Origin: VAXT01 sp035318925
GTDB lineage: Bacteria > Actinomycetota > Thermoleophilia > Gaiellales > Gaiellaceae
Assembly: GCA_035318925.1 (NCBI GenBank)
Contig: DATHDS010000014.1
Coordinates: 124,001 to 188,000, forward strand
Reading direction: 5' to 3'
Length of the DNA: 64,000 nt
In this document: one piece after another, positions 26,019-33,817 of the stretch
Numbering within the stretch: the first letter of the stretch is position 1
Layout of the letters: the number at the start of each line of letters is the position of its first letter
Notes under the pieces: model-generated
The model's database searches: none
Told to the model about the DNA's origin: nothing
What the model saw: the letters and a program-made list of their open reading frames with translations, nothing else
Program-made: the position numbers and the translations under genes

Positions 26019-26300
26019 TCAGACAGCGAAGACCCCCTCCATCGCGCGCGCCTCGCGCCGGCGTGCTGCCCGCTCCCAATGGCCGTAAACCTCGGACGTG
26101 ATCGCAAGCGACGAATGACCGAGATGACGGCTGAGCCACGTGATCGGACGGCCGTTCTCGAGCGCGCACTTGGCGAACGTGTGCCGGAAGCTATGGAAGG
26201 TCCGCTTCTCGCCACTTGGCCCCTCGCGCAGGATGCCGGCCCGCTTGCAGACCCTCGAATCCCGTACGCGCTTGGTACGCGCAGACCACAAAAGCCCTGC
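26019..26300 (-). pseudogene. Tyrosine integrase remnant (C-terminal catalytic end only)
   Basis: The frame ends with TFHSFRHTFAKCALENG...HLGHSSLAITSEVYGHW, carrying the HxxR box and the tyrosine nucleophile (EVYGHW) of phage-type integrases, plus KRAGILREGPSGEK just before. Everything upstream in this frame lacks similarity to integrases: no Arg I motif (TGLR) and no N-terminal arm-binding domain. About 280 bp of a roughly 1.1-kb gene remain. Its orientation, pointing to copy A, suits an integrase that once served element 1. Confidence 0.75.
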
Positions 26301-26645
26301 ACTGAGGCCACTTCTGAGGGCGGCAGGGGATTCACTGTCCCCGATCCAGACGCGAGGGCCACTGGTAGCCGAGTCGCCTCCGAAGTACGGCGAGAGGTCG
26401 ACTGAACAGGAGTTCGCCCCCGGGTGACCCCAGGGGTGAGGCTCGCCTCGCAGCCACGAGGGGGCGAGGAGGAGACGAGCCTCTCTGGGGCGCCGCAGGC
26501 TGGGCGGAGAAATTTGGTCGCCCGCATGATTGCGCTCCGGACTGTAGGAATCCTGAAAGCTCCGGGCGGCCTCGCTCCTAGACAGCGAGCCGATTGAGGA
26601 GGAGAATCGGCGTGGTCTGGTCAGCCAGAAGAGAGGAGCCAAACC

Positions 26646-26798
26646 ATGAGCGAGCACGAGCACGAGTCGAAGGAAACCGAGGAGGAGCAGGCCGAGCCAA
26701 AGATGGAAGACCTTGAGGTCCCCGACGAGGAGAGCGACGAGGTCAAGGGCGGCGCAAATAGATGGGGGAAGCCCGAGAGCCCGCAGCCCCATCTTTAG
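26646..26798 (+). CDS. 50-residue acidic peptide with a VKGG leader-type motif
   Basis: GAGGAG is 8 bp before ATG 26646. The peptide starts MSEHEHESKETEEEQAEPKM and has a Glu/Asp-rich first part ending DLEVPDEESDEVKGG, then a short tail ANRWGKPESPQPHL. A charged leader closed by a Gly-Gly and followed by a short core is the layout of double-glycine-type peptide (RiPP or bacteriocin-like) precursors; E/D-rich '...VKGG' peptides are known to me from this class of bacteria. No modifying enzyme or transporter gene is nearby. Coding status fairly likely; the peptide-natural-product reading is inference. Confidence 0.55.
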   Translation: MSEHEHESKETEEEQAEPKMEDLEVPDEESDEVKGGANRWGKPESPQPHL

Positions 26799-26973
26799 GG
26801 CGTTCGCGTCCGAGCCCCTAACTCTCGATTTACTCTTACACAGCGCTCGGCTAGAATGTTGCTTGCGGCCCGCGTTGCGGCAACTTACGATCGGGAACGT
26901 GAACCCCCTCCCCACCTGATCAGTACAGGCTCTCCGCGGGCCGTCCACGCGCTCCGCCTTTACTGCGTCCGCT

Positions 26974-27034
26974 GAGACCCCGTCCGTCCCGTGCCCCCTC
27001 ATAGAGGGCGTGGCACAGGGACGGACCTGGTCTC
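26974..27034. terminator. Very long hairpin after the RepA-like gene
   Basis: Nested complementary arms: GAGACC, GTCCGTCCC, GTGCC and CCCTC on the left pair with GAGGG, GGCAC, GGGACGGAC and GGTCTC on the right, about 25 bp of stem with small bulges. It begins 17 bp after the RepA-like stop on the minus strand. It could be a terminator or part of an origin. GTCCGTCCC recurs at 27063, with a near copy on the other strand at 27079. Confidence 0.6.
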
Positions 27035-27050
27035 GAAGACCGCCGCGCAT

Positions 27051-28298
27051 TTACCCGTCCCGGTCCGTCCCAGAAGCGGGGACGGAGTCCGAACCCGCTT
27101 GATCCCTGAGGAAGTAGTACTTGCCGTCCGTTGCGGTCCCAGGGCCGAGGACGAGGATCGGAGCGAGTTCAACCGCGTCCCAGAGCCCCGGACGGGCGTC
27201 GGCGTCCCGCGGGACTTTGCTCAGACGATTCAGGGCCTCGCGAATGCGCGTCGCCCTGCCCTTGACCTGCGCCTCGATCTCCGTCTGCGAGGCGCCGGGG
27301 TGGGTGCGGACGTAGTCGATGATCCTCTGCTCGAGATCGGCCTCGGCGATCTCCTCCTGGGCGACCGCGCGGAACTCGAGCGCCTGCTCGTCGAAGGTAA
27401 AGAGCGACTTTTTGAACCCGACGACGTTGTTGCCACGCGCTTCGATGAAGACCTCTTCACTCCCGCGCTTGCGCTGGAGGTAGATGCCCCATCGGATCGC
27501 GGCGGCCTTGAAGACGGAGCCGTAGCCGCGCATCTGATTGCCGCGGTTCGATTCGGAGGGCCAGGGCGCGTGGTCGACGAAGGCGACGGCGCAGCCGGTT
27601 GGATCGCATATGTGACTCTTGACCCGGTCGAGTACCTGGGCGACTTCCTCGTCCTTCAGACCTATCCTCGCCGGCAAAAAGTTGTAGAGCGAGTCCAGCA
27701 CGACGAGCACCTGCCGTTCGCGTTCGACCTCGGCCCGGAGGTCCTCGAGATGGTCGGGTAGGCGCAGGTCTTCATTCAGATGCCAGAGCAGCGGCAGCCC
27801 GTCGGTGTAGCCGTGCTGGAGCGCGTACTGCTTCAGACGTCCGAGTTCGTTCTCGCGGCTGTCGTCTTGCCACCAGTAGCCGACCGGACCGTGCGTTTCG
27901 ACGTCGAGCCCGAGCACGTTCGCACCACCGCCGGCGACCTTGAGCGCGATTTCCATCGCCAGGAAGGACTTGAAGCTCTCCGGGAGGCCGGTCAGGGTGC
28001 CAACCGAGCCTTGCTGAGCGGCGCCGCGGACGAGATGCTTGATCGGCGGCAGCTCAAGTCTCAAGGCTTCCTCGTGTGCGAGACCAGGAAACTTGCTCGG
28101 CGGTGGGACGGGCGCTAGCCGGGGCGGCTCGAGCAAGTTGCGTTTTGCACCCTCAGGCTCCACGATCGCGATCGAGGTCGCGACCCTGCCGTCACCCAGC
28201 ACGATCTGACGCGAGAGCTCGTCCATCGTGGCCGGCTGAGAGGCGACAGCGCTCGGGTCCGTCTCCCGCAGCAGTCGGATCATCTCGGCGTCACTCAT
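27051..28298 (-). CDS. RepA-like AAA ATPase (replicative helicase family)
   Basis: 415 residues. Walker A variant GLPESFKSF at about residue 102, Walker B VLVVLDSLYNF at about 197, then a RecA-core DHAPW and an Arg-rich segment (RKRGSEEVFIEARGN). The C-terminal winged-helix-like part (QTEIEAQVKGRATRIREALNRL) could bind DNA. This is the AAA_25/RepA group found on plasmids and integrative elements. The start overlaps nothing upstream except through the next gene (ATGA at 28298-28295). GTCCGTCCC-type repeats at its 3' end may be binding sites. Confidence 0.8.
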   Translation of the reverse strand: MSDAEMIRLLRETDPSAVASQPATMDELSRQIVLGDGRVATSIAIVEPEGAKRNLLEPPRLAPVPPPSKFPGLAHEEALRLELPPIKHLVRGAAQQGSVGTLTGLPESFKSFLAMEIALKVAGGGANVLGLDVETHGPVGYWWQDDSRENELGRLKQYALQHGYTDGLPLLWHLNEDLRLPDHLEDLRAEVERERQVLVVLDSLYNFLPARIGLKDEEVAQVLDRVKSHICDPTGCAVAFVDHAPWPSESNRGNQMRGYGSVFKAAAIRWGIYLQRKRGSEEVFIEARGNNVVGFKKSLFTFDEQALEFRAVAQEEIAEADLEQRIIDYVRTHPGASQTEIEAQVKGRATRIREALNRLSKVPRDADARPGLWDAVELAPILVLGPGTATDGKYYFLRDQAGSDSVPASGTDRDG

Positions 28299-28519
28299 GG
28301 CATCCCGCGCGTGAAGCCGAACGTCCGGCGGATGTGGTCGATGTTCCCGAGGAGTGCCTCGGCGAAGGCGCGCGCGCTTTCAGCGTCGCGATCTTCGGCT
28401 GCCTCATCGATCCGCACGAGGCCCTCGGCGATCCCGTCCAGCCATGTGGCGACGATCGGGCGCGGCACGCCGCAAGCCAGCGCGGAGGCGACGATGTCGG
28501 AGATCGTCGGCGTGCTCAC
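28295..28519 (-). CDS. Hypothetical helical protein in the RepA operon
   Basis: 74 residues, MSTPTISDIVASALACGVPR. All-helical prediction, rich in Ala, Glu and Asp (EDRDAESARAFAEALLGNIDHIRR). It overlaps both neighbours by 4 bp (Xis-like stop and RepA-like start), so the three genes form one translationally coupled operon. No motif recognised; small helper of replication or excision by context. Confidence 0.65.
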   Translation of the reverse strand: MSTPTISDIVASALACGVPRPIVATWLDGIAEGLVRIDEAAEDRDAESARAFAEALLGNIDHIRRTFGFTRGMP

Positions 28520-28722
28520 GTCGCGTCGCCCTCCCGGTGCTGGCGCATGAAATCGAGCAAGTCAGACTCCGCAACCAGCACTCGGCGCGCCACCCGAGTG
28601 GCGACGAGATCGCCACTGACGATGAGCGTCCGCACAGTGCGAACAGAGCAACCGAGCCGACGCGCCACGGCGTCGATGTTGTTCAGGAACTCCCCGGGGA
28701 TGCTGGTTGCTCGCTCTTGCAT
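28516..28722 (-). CDS. Excisionase/MerR-type helix-turn-helix protein
   Basis: 68 residues from ATG 28722; a longer frame from 28803 has no homology-like start. The HTH_17 pattern is clear: NNIDAVARRLGCSVRTVRTLIVSGDLVATRVARRVLVAESDLLDFM, with the second helix contacting DNA and the 'wing' RVLVAESDLLDF. Such proteins act as excisionase or as transcription factors of integrative elements. First gene of the xis-like/hypothetical/repA-like operon. Confidence 0.75.
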   Translation of the reverse strand: MQERATSIPGEFLNNIDAVARRLGCSVRTVRTLIVSGDLVATRVARRVLVAESDLLDFMRQHREGDAT

Positions 28723-28819
28723 TTCGCCGCCGACGGTAACTCGGGACGCGGGCGTTCCTGGGGGCGGCGCCGCGTGCCGCGCAGCGCCGAAATCTCCCCG
28801 CATGCAGCGGTTTCGGCGA

Positions 28820-29255
28820 TTAGGAGCCGCTTTGGCTACGCAAGTTCTCGTGCGGAAATGCGCGCACGAGAGGTGTAGCGCTTAGCGAGTCGGCTTCAAA
28901 GTGGATTGCGCGAGCCGCTACCAAACAGGCCACCGCGTGACTCAACGTCTGCACGCCAAGCCTGTCCTTGACTCGGCGCATGGCGTGGTCGACGGCAAAA
29001 CCTCGTCAGTCCGAGCTCGGCTGCGATCGCCGGCGCCTGCTGTCCGTGGGCGGACCGCTTGAGAATCGTTAGTTCACGAGGCTCGAGGCCGAAGCTTCTG
29101 CCTCGCGTGATCTCGGCAGCGGTGCAGGAAAGCCAGTCCTGTCGCCCCGTCAACTCGACAGCGACGGTCAGCGCTCGTTCGGTCTGCGCGGCCACGTCTG
29201 CATTAGTGGTGGCTGGAACCGACAATTTCAACGGGTGGACAACCCCGGCCCGCAT
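28820..29255 (-). pseudogene. Frameshifted LuxR-type response regulator fragment
   Basis: The upstream frame encodes FGLEPRELTILKRSAHGQQAPAIAAELGLT, the first helices of a LuxR (GerE) domain. The continuation, GFAVDHAMRRVKDRLGVQTLSHAVACLVAARAI, lies in another frame starting near 29008 and contains the recognition helix and final helix. Joining them needs one indel around the T-run at 29000-29012. The second frame ends at TAA 28820. Upstream there is no receiver domain, so the fragment is also 5'-truncated. Confidence 0.7.
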
Positions 29256-29474
29256 CGGACGCGCGCGAGAAGAAAGTGTCCTGCTTGCAGGGCGAAAAAA
29301 CGCACGTTCGTCCGAATCTCCCCAGCTTGTCGGACATCATCCCCAGCTCACCCGAACAGCAGTCGCCAAGCCCCAACGCGCACCCAGCGCGCACTTTTCG
29401 TACTACCCCCGTACGCGCATCCAAGCATACGCGACGTTTTGCAAAGAGCAAACCCCGCCTGAGCGGGGCTTTCA
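29256..29474. other. Right end of element 1, non-coding
   Basis: No credible gene. Contains the small hairpin at 29453-29468 and then copy B of the tRNA end. Long frames that read through the tRNA copy are artefacts. Confidence 0.5.
29453..29468. terminator. Short intrinsic-type hairpin next to attachment copy B
   Basis: CCCCGC - CTGA - GCGGGG preceded by AAA and followed by CTTTC, usable in either direction, 6 bp before copy B. Comparable in place to the tRNA terminator beside copy A. Confidence 0.6.
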
Positions 29475-29516
29475 TCGGGGCGCCCGGATTTGAACCGGGG
29501 ACCTCTTGTCCCCCAG
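29475..29516 (-). repeat. Attachment-site copy B: 3' half of tRNA-Pro
   Basis: 42 bp identical to 49474-49515, from the discriminator base through the T-arm and the anticodon stem 3' side to the end of the anticodon loop (CCCCCAG on the plus strand). Identity stops where the anticodon loop ends, the usual crossover region of tyrosine integrases in tRNA genes. It is the junction of the two elements. Confidence 0.88.
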
Positions 29517-29632
29517 GCTTATCGAGGGGCTGGCGAGAGGTCCGGGGAAGTGGCGGGAAGTGGCTTGGCTGCGCTGCATTCTCCGCGCATAGAAGGGTCG
29601 AGCCGCTTCCCTCCACAAGCACCGTTTCGGAC

Positions 29633-29653
29633 GTTTAGGCCCCTAGTAGGCCC
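29633..29653 (+). repeat. 21-bp direct repeat, left copy
   Basis: GTTTAGGCCCCTAGTAGG plus CCC, identical to 49433-49453 and in the same orientation, 117 bp inside the left end of element 2. The right copy is 20 bp inside the right end. Candidate integrase or Xis arm-type site. Confidence 0.75.
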
Positions 29654-29680
29654 GCGTTAACCTCTCTTGATGATGCGTCG

Positions 29681-29890
29681 ATGACTGAGAACGATCGACT
29701 CCGGCGCGAGGCCGCGGCGCGTCAGTTCGTGGACGTACTGGCGCTGAAGACCGAGCACCAGGACATCACGAAGGTCCAAGCCTTCCGGGAGATATGCGAG
29801 GCCGCGATCACGGTCTATGACGGCACCGAAGATCAATCCATAGCCGACTGGGCGCGAGATGCGCTGCGTCTCCTAGACGAGCGCGCGTGA
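29681..29890 (+). CDS. Hypothetical small protein
   Basis: 69 residues, MTENDRLRREAAARQFVDVL. Helical and acidic-amphipathic throughout (FREICEAAITVYDGTEDQSIADWARDALRLLDE). No motif recognised. First gene at the left end of element 2, between the direct repeat and the frameshifted paralogue of the small MGLFAF family. Good codon pattern and plausible ATG. Confidence 0.6.
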   Translation: MTENDRLRREAAARQFVDVLALKTEHQDITKVQAFREICEAAITVYDGTEDQSIADWARDALRLLDERA

Positions 29891-30082
29891 CTCCTTAAAG
29901 GAGACAGGTCCCGACTCGACACTAGCGCGGCGCTCAGAGCGCTTCTAGGCTGGGGTCGGGCCGACGAGAGGCGGGGAAGCGCTCGAGGCGCCCGAGGGTT
30001 CGACCCCGCCGCCGGCCCCCAGAGAGATCCCGATAGGGTTGCTCTCGCCCCGTCCGGTCCCAGCCGACAAGGGAGGACCGAG

Positions 30083-30269
30083 ATGGGCCTATTCGCTTTT
30101 CAAGCTCGAGCAGGCAGACGGGACACCCGCCGACCCGGCCACGTTCGAGACAGCCGTTCCGGACTGGCAAGCCGGCGACGAGATCCCGTTGGGCAACGGT
30201 CGGTCGCTGCGCGTGATCGGCACCCGTCCCGACGAGACGCCCGTCCTGATTGTCGAAGAGGCCGGATGA
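30083..30269 (+). pseudogene. MGLFAF-family small protein, copy 1, frameshifted
   Basis: The 5' leader and ATG match copies 2 and 3 (GGTCCCAGCCGACAAGG then the start), but the sequence reads GCTTTTCAAG where copy 3 has GCTTTCAAG. One extra T after six codons shifts the frame. The rest of the family sequence (KLEQADGTPADPATFETAVP, GDEIPLGNGRSLRVIGTR, LIVEEAG) continues intact in the new frame to 30269. A recent mutation or a sequencing error in the T-run; slippage could restore the protein. Confidence 0.75.
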
Positions 30270-30338
30270 CGCTTGTTGGACCAGCCGCTCCCTTCGCTAC
30301 ACTAATCAACGAACCGAAAAACGAATGAGCAGGCTGGA

Positions 30339-30530
30339 ATGTCCGCAATCGTGAAGCGCATCGCCCTGACCCCGGTTCAAGAGCGTAAGATCGTCCTCAC
30401 CCCGGTCGTCGAGTTGAGCCCCGTCGGCGCGGCCGACCAGCCCTTCGCCCGCATCAAGCGCGAGTATCCGGACTTCAAGGCGCTGAGAGACGCCTTTGCG
30501 ACCTTCGCCGAACTGAAAGCGGCCAACTAG
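30339..30530 (+). CDS. Hypothetical 63-residue protein
   Basis: MSAIVKRIALTPVQERKIVL, then a strand-rich first half with two near-repeats (IALTPVQERK and IVLTPVVELS) and a helical end (DFKALRDAFATFAELKAAN). No motif recognised. A terminator hairpin follows at 30613. Probably transcribed with the region of copy 1 upstream. Coding pattern acceptable. Confidence 0.5.
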   Translation: MSAIVKRIALTPVQERKIVLTPVVELSPVGAADQPFARIKREYPDFKALRDAFATFAELKAAN

Positions 30531-30612
30531 CAACCGAGACATCGTCCGTCGCGGCCGGCGAAAGGCGACGTCGACGACAGGCGCCGCCTCATCGCCAGAT
30601 GTCCTTTGCTGC

Positions 30613-30648
30613 AAGAGGGCCGTAGCCATACGGGTTGCGGCCCTCTTT
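30613..30648 (+). terminator. Intrinsic terminator
   Basis: AAGAGGGCCG and CGGCCCTCTTT form a 9-10 bp stem around a 15-base loop, with a short T-run (CTTTGT). It ends the rightward genes at 29.7-30.5 kb and may also serve the leftward small gene at 30670. Confidence 0.8.
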
Positions 30649-30669
30649 GTACCCCCGTTTTGTACCGAG

Positions 30670-30807
30670 TCAGTCCTCGGTGTCGCCCTCCACCTCGACT
30701 ACCACAGGCTCGGGCACCTCATCTTGTGCTGTTTGGTGAGTCTCCTCTTCAACCGCAAGGACCTCCTCCTCGGAAACTTCGCCTTGTCTTTCTTGATCTT
30801 CCGCCAC
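30670..30807 (-). CDS. 45-residue acidic peptide
   Basis: GTG 30807 follows GAGGAGGTGA, a strong Shine-Dalgarno sequence inside the gap after the upstream gene (18 bp from its stop). The peptide, MAEDQERQGEVSEEEVLAVE..., is almost half Glu/Asp and ends VVVEVEGDTED. No Gly-Gly motif and no hydrophobic segment. Downstream partner of the membrane-anchored protein gene at 30826. Function unknown. The ribosome site is the main reason to believe it is translated. Confidence 0.5.
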   Translation of the reverse strand: MAEDQERQGEVSEEEVLAVEEETHQTAQDEVPEPVVVEVEGDTED

Positions 30808-30825
30808 CCTCAGTGTCACCTCCTC

Positions 30826-31383
30826 TCACTTGGCTACACCCATTGAACTAATTGCCTGGTCACTTGCCTCCACCTCGGCCGGAACAACCGCACTGGCAGT
30901 CCAAGTAAGCGCTCCCGGCTTCCTGCGTCTCGCAAAAATTGTGCATTCGGCTCTGAATGCAAGCAACTCTTCATCGCGAGCGGGCACGAGGCAAAGGATC
31001 TCGTCAGAGACTGTCTCCTGAGCCTCAATCCACTTGTGCGCCTTGAAGATCCTCTTCCGCTTTCCGAGTTGGGCCTCACGCATCGCGATTGGGTTGGCGC
31101 TAGTGGGTGCTGCGTAGATTCCATAAACGGTCACGACCTGAATTCTGAGGGGCAGTTTAGAGAGACCCGCGTTCCGCAATGTCGCTCGCACTTTGAGCGT
31201 GGGTCGTCGTGTTGGAAGCACCGTTGCCGTCACCGCGAGCTCCACCCGCTTGGCGAACGTTCTGCCCTTAACGAACTTGAAGTACGCCCACGCACCACCG
31301 ATCACTATTGCCAGTGCCTGAGCCGCTGACGCGGCAGCATCGGCCCAGTCCTTCCAACTGGGTGCAGAGGCGGCGGCTTGCAC
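30826..31383 (-). CDS. Membrane-anchored hypothetical protein
   Basis: 185 residues. One N-terminal transmembrane helix (AAQALAIVIGGAWAYFKFVK) then a soluble beta-rich domain starting RTFAKRVELAVTATVL and containing LKVRATLRNAGLSKLPLRIQVVTVYGIY. The 'single helix + Trp-x-Tyr-x-Lys-Phe' lead is common in uncharacterised bacterial proteins found on mobile DNA. No catalytic residues recognised. Followed at 18 bp by the small acidic peptide gene. Confidence 0.6.
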   Translation of the reverse strand: MQAAASAPSWKDWADAAASAAQALAIVIGGAWAYFKFVKGRTFAKRVELAVTATVLPTRRPTLKVRATLRNAGLSKLPLRIQVVTVYGIYAAPTSANPIAMREAQLGKRKRIFKAHKWIEAQETVSDEILCLVPARDEELLAFRAECTIFARRRKPGALTWTASAVVPAEVEASDQAISSMGVAK

Positions 31384-31425
31384 TCCGCGAGCGTACCTCC
31401 GTTCAATGGCAACGGGGCTCGGAGC

Positions 31426-31629
31426 TCAACCGTCGCCTGTCTCTTCGACAATCAGGATGGCGTCGTCCTCGAGCGTCGCGCCTTCCCGCGTTCCGATCAC
31501 CCGCAGTATCCGATCTTTGCCAAGCGGGATGGTGTCGCCCCGCTGCCACGTCGGGACCGCCGTCTGGAACGTGGCCGGCTCGGCGGGCGTCCCGTCAGCG
31601 CGTTCGAGCTTATAAGCGAATAGGCCCAT
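31426..31629 (-). CDS. MGLFAF-family small protein, copy 2 (intact)
   Basis: 67 residues: MGLFAYKLERADGTPAEPAT..., TAVPTWQRGDTIPLGKDR, LRVIGTR..., ILIVEETGDG. Mostly short beta strands around a WQxGDTIPLG turn, suggesting a tiny barrel-like fold. GGAGGACCGA before the ATG is shared with copies 1 and 3, along with GGTCCCAGCCGACA farther up. Function unknown; cytoplasmic. Opposite strand to the other two copies. Confidence 0.75.
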   Translation of the reverse strand: MGLFAYKLERADGTPAEPATFQTAVPTWQRGDTIPLGKDRILRVIGTREGATLEDDAILIVEETGDG

Positions 31630-31735
31630 TCGGTCCTCCTCTGTCGGCTGGGACCGAACGAACGCGTCAGCGAGCCTATCCACTTGACCGAACCGCGTCC
31701 GTCTTTGGAAGGTCCAACCGGTTAGGCTCCTTGCG

Positions 31736-32338
31736 ATGGTGGGGCTAGGGTCATTGCGGGTACTAGTCGCCGTCGCTCTCGCGATCTCCGCCGCTACAAG
31801 TGCCGCCTGCGGCGGAGCGAAGAGCAGCAAGACTGCTCCCACTACGACACGAAAAGCTCCTGCGACAACTGCGCCCGTCGAGCAGCGAGAGGCTGCGCTC
31901 ACTGGCTTCGGTGCGACCGACGAAGCCTGGAACCAGAATCACGACGAGGATTCCAGGTTCGAGGCCGGTTCGAGCTACGACCCGGATCCATCTCTCGGCG
32001 ACGGCGAGCGGTTCAACGACCGTTACTACTCAGTCATACACGGAGACGGGCGGGTCTTGGGCTACTCGATGCGGTTCCCGTCTCAGACTGGGGTCGAGGA
32101 GGCCAAGAGCATGATGCTTGCTTCCGAGTTCCCGTCTGACGCCAAAATCGCATGGTTCAAGCGCCTCAACAGCTGTGCCCAGATGTTCGTCCAAAGCCGG
32201 ACGGTTGCTCGTGCTGTCAACGCTGGCGCTCTCGTTGAGTTCTCTAGCGGTGCGGCCGGCGACCATTACGCACCGAGCAATGTGTCGGAGGCGATCTTGA
32301 TCGCCCTACCCGCGCCAGCGAAGGGCAACGGTTGCTGA
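31736..32338 (+). CDS. Putative lipoprotein
   Basis: 200 residues. The signal peptide ends with a lipobox SAAC (MVGLGSLRVLVAVALAISAATSAAC), then a Thr/Ala/Pro-rich spacer (TTTRKAPATTAPVEQ) typical of actinobacterial lipoproteins. The globular domain (about 55-195) has two cysteines (LNSCAQ, final NGC). Family not recognised. Divergent from copy 2 of the small family, with which it shares a 107-bp promoter region. Confidence 0.75.
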   Translation: MVGLGSLRVLVAVALAISAATSAACGGAKSSKTAPTTTRKAPATTAPVEQREAALTGFGATDEAWNQNHDEDSRFEAGSSYDPDPSLGDGERFNDRYYSVIHGDGRVLGYSMRFPSQTGVEEAKSMMLASEFPSDAKIAWFKRLNSCAQMFVQSRTVARAVNAGALVEFSSGAAGDHYAPSNVSEAILIALPAPAKGNGC

Positions 32339-32368
32339 AGTCAAATCAAACGCCGGGGTCAGGCCCGA

Positions 32369-32542
32369 GTGACTTTCTACGGCCTAGCTGACTTCCGCCT
32401 CAACGACTTCGGAGAGGTGATCGAGTTCTACAACTCCCAGGCCGAGGCCGACGCGGCTCTCAACGACGTGCTCAGGGACGAGCCGGAATGGGCAGGCGAG
32501 TTGGGCGTTATTGCCGTCGAGTTCGCGATGTCGCCGCAGTAG
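32369..32542 (+). CDS. Small conserved-looking 57-residue protein
   Basis: GTG start; MTFYGLADFRLNDFGEVIEF then YNSQAEADAALNDVLRDEPEWAGEL. The pattern 'strand - Asn/Ser-x-Ala-Glu-Ala - helix - DEPxWAGxLxV' is a short alpha/beta unit I have seen as stand-alone actinobacterial proteins; no function is known. It follows the lipoprotein gene by 30 bp in the same direction. The Shine-Dalgarno sequence is weak (GGGGTCAGG). Confidence 0.55.
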   Translation: MTFYGLADFRLNDFGEVIEFYNSQAEADAALNDVLRDEPEWAGELGVIAVEFAMSPQ

Positions 32543-32759
32543 GCCTGTGAGCCTCTGCGCGCCTCGCTGCACCCAGGCCTACTGTTCAGCACGACGTACC
32601 GCGCCAGCTCATCGGCCTCTGCGCGGCCACGACCAATAGGCGGCATCACCGGCGGCGACAGATGATGAAGTAGGGGTCCCTCACGACGGCGGTCTGCCCG
32701 GTGTACGCCGTCGCCCGAGCGATCCGGCCTTCTCGCGGTCGGCACTCATCCCAACCAGT

Positions 32760-33740
32760 TCAAGGCGAGACGCCACCGTGGTGGGAACAAGCACCTTGAA
32801 TGCCACCCGAATGGCTGATCGACCCGTCGGCGCAGAGAACCGTCGACCCGTTACCGGGGCCAAGATCGGTCCCCGAGCCTGACCCGGAGCCGTTGTAGCT
32901 GTCGGTTTCGGGGCCTGTATAGACGTTCCCGCTCTCGCCTCCGTGATAGGAGCAAGCTCCTGGGCGACCGCCTGAATGGCTCCACATTCCGTCGTTGCAT
33001 TGAACGATGTAGCCGGTGCCGTCGTAGAAGCTTTCGATGCAGTCGTGGGAATCGCAGAAGTCGGCGGCTGGGCCGGAGCTGCTGGGCGGCGATGCCGACT
33101 CAAGCGGGGTGACGAGGAGGGACTGGCGTACGTGTGCGAAGGCAGAGCGCCATCGCGAGAAGGAGCCGACTGGGGCCTGCGTAAGAATCGCAACCCCGTC
33201 GCCGTACGCATCAGTGAAGAAGATGTCTCGCTTCTCAAGAAGGATGCCGCCCTCTTGAACGATGAACTCCCAGTCGATGCTTTCGTAGCCCTGGAACCTC
33301 GAGGTCGTAAACGAAAGCTCCCGATACCTCGGCTGAGCTGCGAGGCTCCGTTCAACCTCATCGGCCGCAGACGAGGTGTCGATCGCTGCGCCCCTGCTCG
33401 GCGTGACATCGACCCGGATCATCAGATCCGGCTTGGTCAGGCTCCGGATCGTCGTGTCGAGGTAGCCGCCCTTCGGAAGCTCAGCGGCTTCGATGTCCCA
33501 CGCGTCGGGGTAGTCGAGGCTGAAGTGGGCTCCGCTGAACGAGGCGTAGGTCGGCGCGACAGCCGCAGGGGGTTCTTGCCGAGTCGTCTGTACGACTGTC
33601 ACGGTATGCGTGACCGTCTCGCCGACGGCACGGTCTGACCTTGCCCCTGAACAAGCTGTCGCGGTAGCTGTCAGAGCAAATAGGACTGCGACGAGCGCCC
33701 ATTGAGCTCTCCAGGAGGTTCGTGAAAGTGGGGTTTTCAC
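32760..33740 (-). CDS. Lipoprotein with C-terminal DUF3761 repeats
   Basis: 326 residues. The signal peptide ends in a lipobox (TATAC). Residues 60-215 form a domain like PsbP/LpqN-type actinobacterial lipoproteins (FSLDYPDAWDIEAAELPKGG). The C-terminal 100 residues hold two DUF3761 motifs: CNDGMWSHSGGRPGACSYHGG and CADGSISHSGGIQGACSHHGGV, joined by a Gly/Ser linker. DUF3761 has no assigned function but typifies exported proteins. Cell-surface; role unknown. Confidence 0.8.
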   Translation of the reverse strand: MKTPLSRTSWRAQWALVAVLFALTATATACSGARSDRAVGETVTHTVTVVQTTRQEPPAAVAPTYASFSGAHFSLDYPDAWDIEAAELPKGGYLDTTIRSLTKPDLMIRVDVTPSRGAAIDTSSAADEVERSLAAQPRYRELSFTTSRFQGYESIDWEFIVQEGGILLEKRDIFFTDAYGDGVAILTQAPVGSFSRWRSAFAHVRQSLLVTPLESASPPSSSGPAADFCDSHDCIESFYDGTGYIVQCNDGMWSHSGGRPGACSYHGGESGNVYTGPETDSYNGSGSGSGTDLGPGNGSTVLCADGSISHSGGIQGACSHHGGVSP

Positions 33741-33817
33741 AGCGTCACTAGCGTCGGTTAGCCGTTACAAGCGAGCGCAGCGCGCGCGCCGACCCGGGCC
33801 GCGAGGATGAGCCTTAT

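Larger units (their letters stand above)
24855..29474. mobile_element. Integrative element 1 (decayed), tRNA-Pro site
   Basis: About 4.6 kb between tRNA-Pro 3'-end copies A and B. It holds a C-terminal tyrosine-integrase remnant, a RepA-like ATPase, a small gene overlapping it, an Xis-like protein, a frameshifted LuxR-type regulator, one exported protein and a small acidic peptide with a Gly-Gly motif. Loss of most of the integrase and the frameshift indicate decay. Being farther from the intact tRNA, it should be the older of the two insertions. Confidence 0.7.

Noticed and set aside
29470..29640. Frames reading 'GAPGFEPGTSCPP' at 29476 and 49477
   Set aside because: Both are readings through the tRNA-Pro copies, not proteins.
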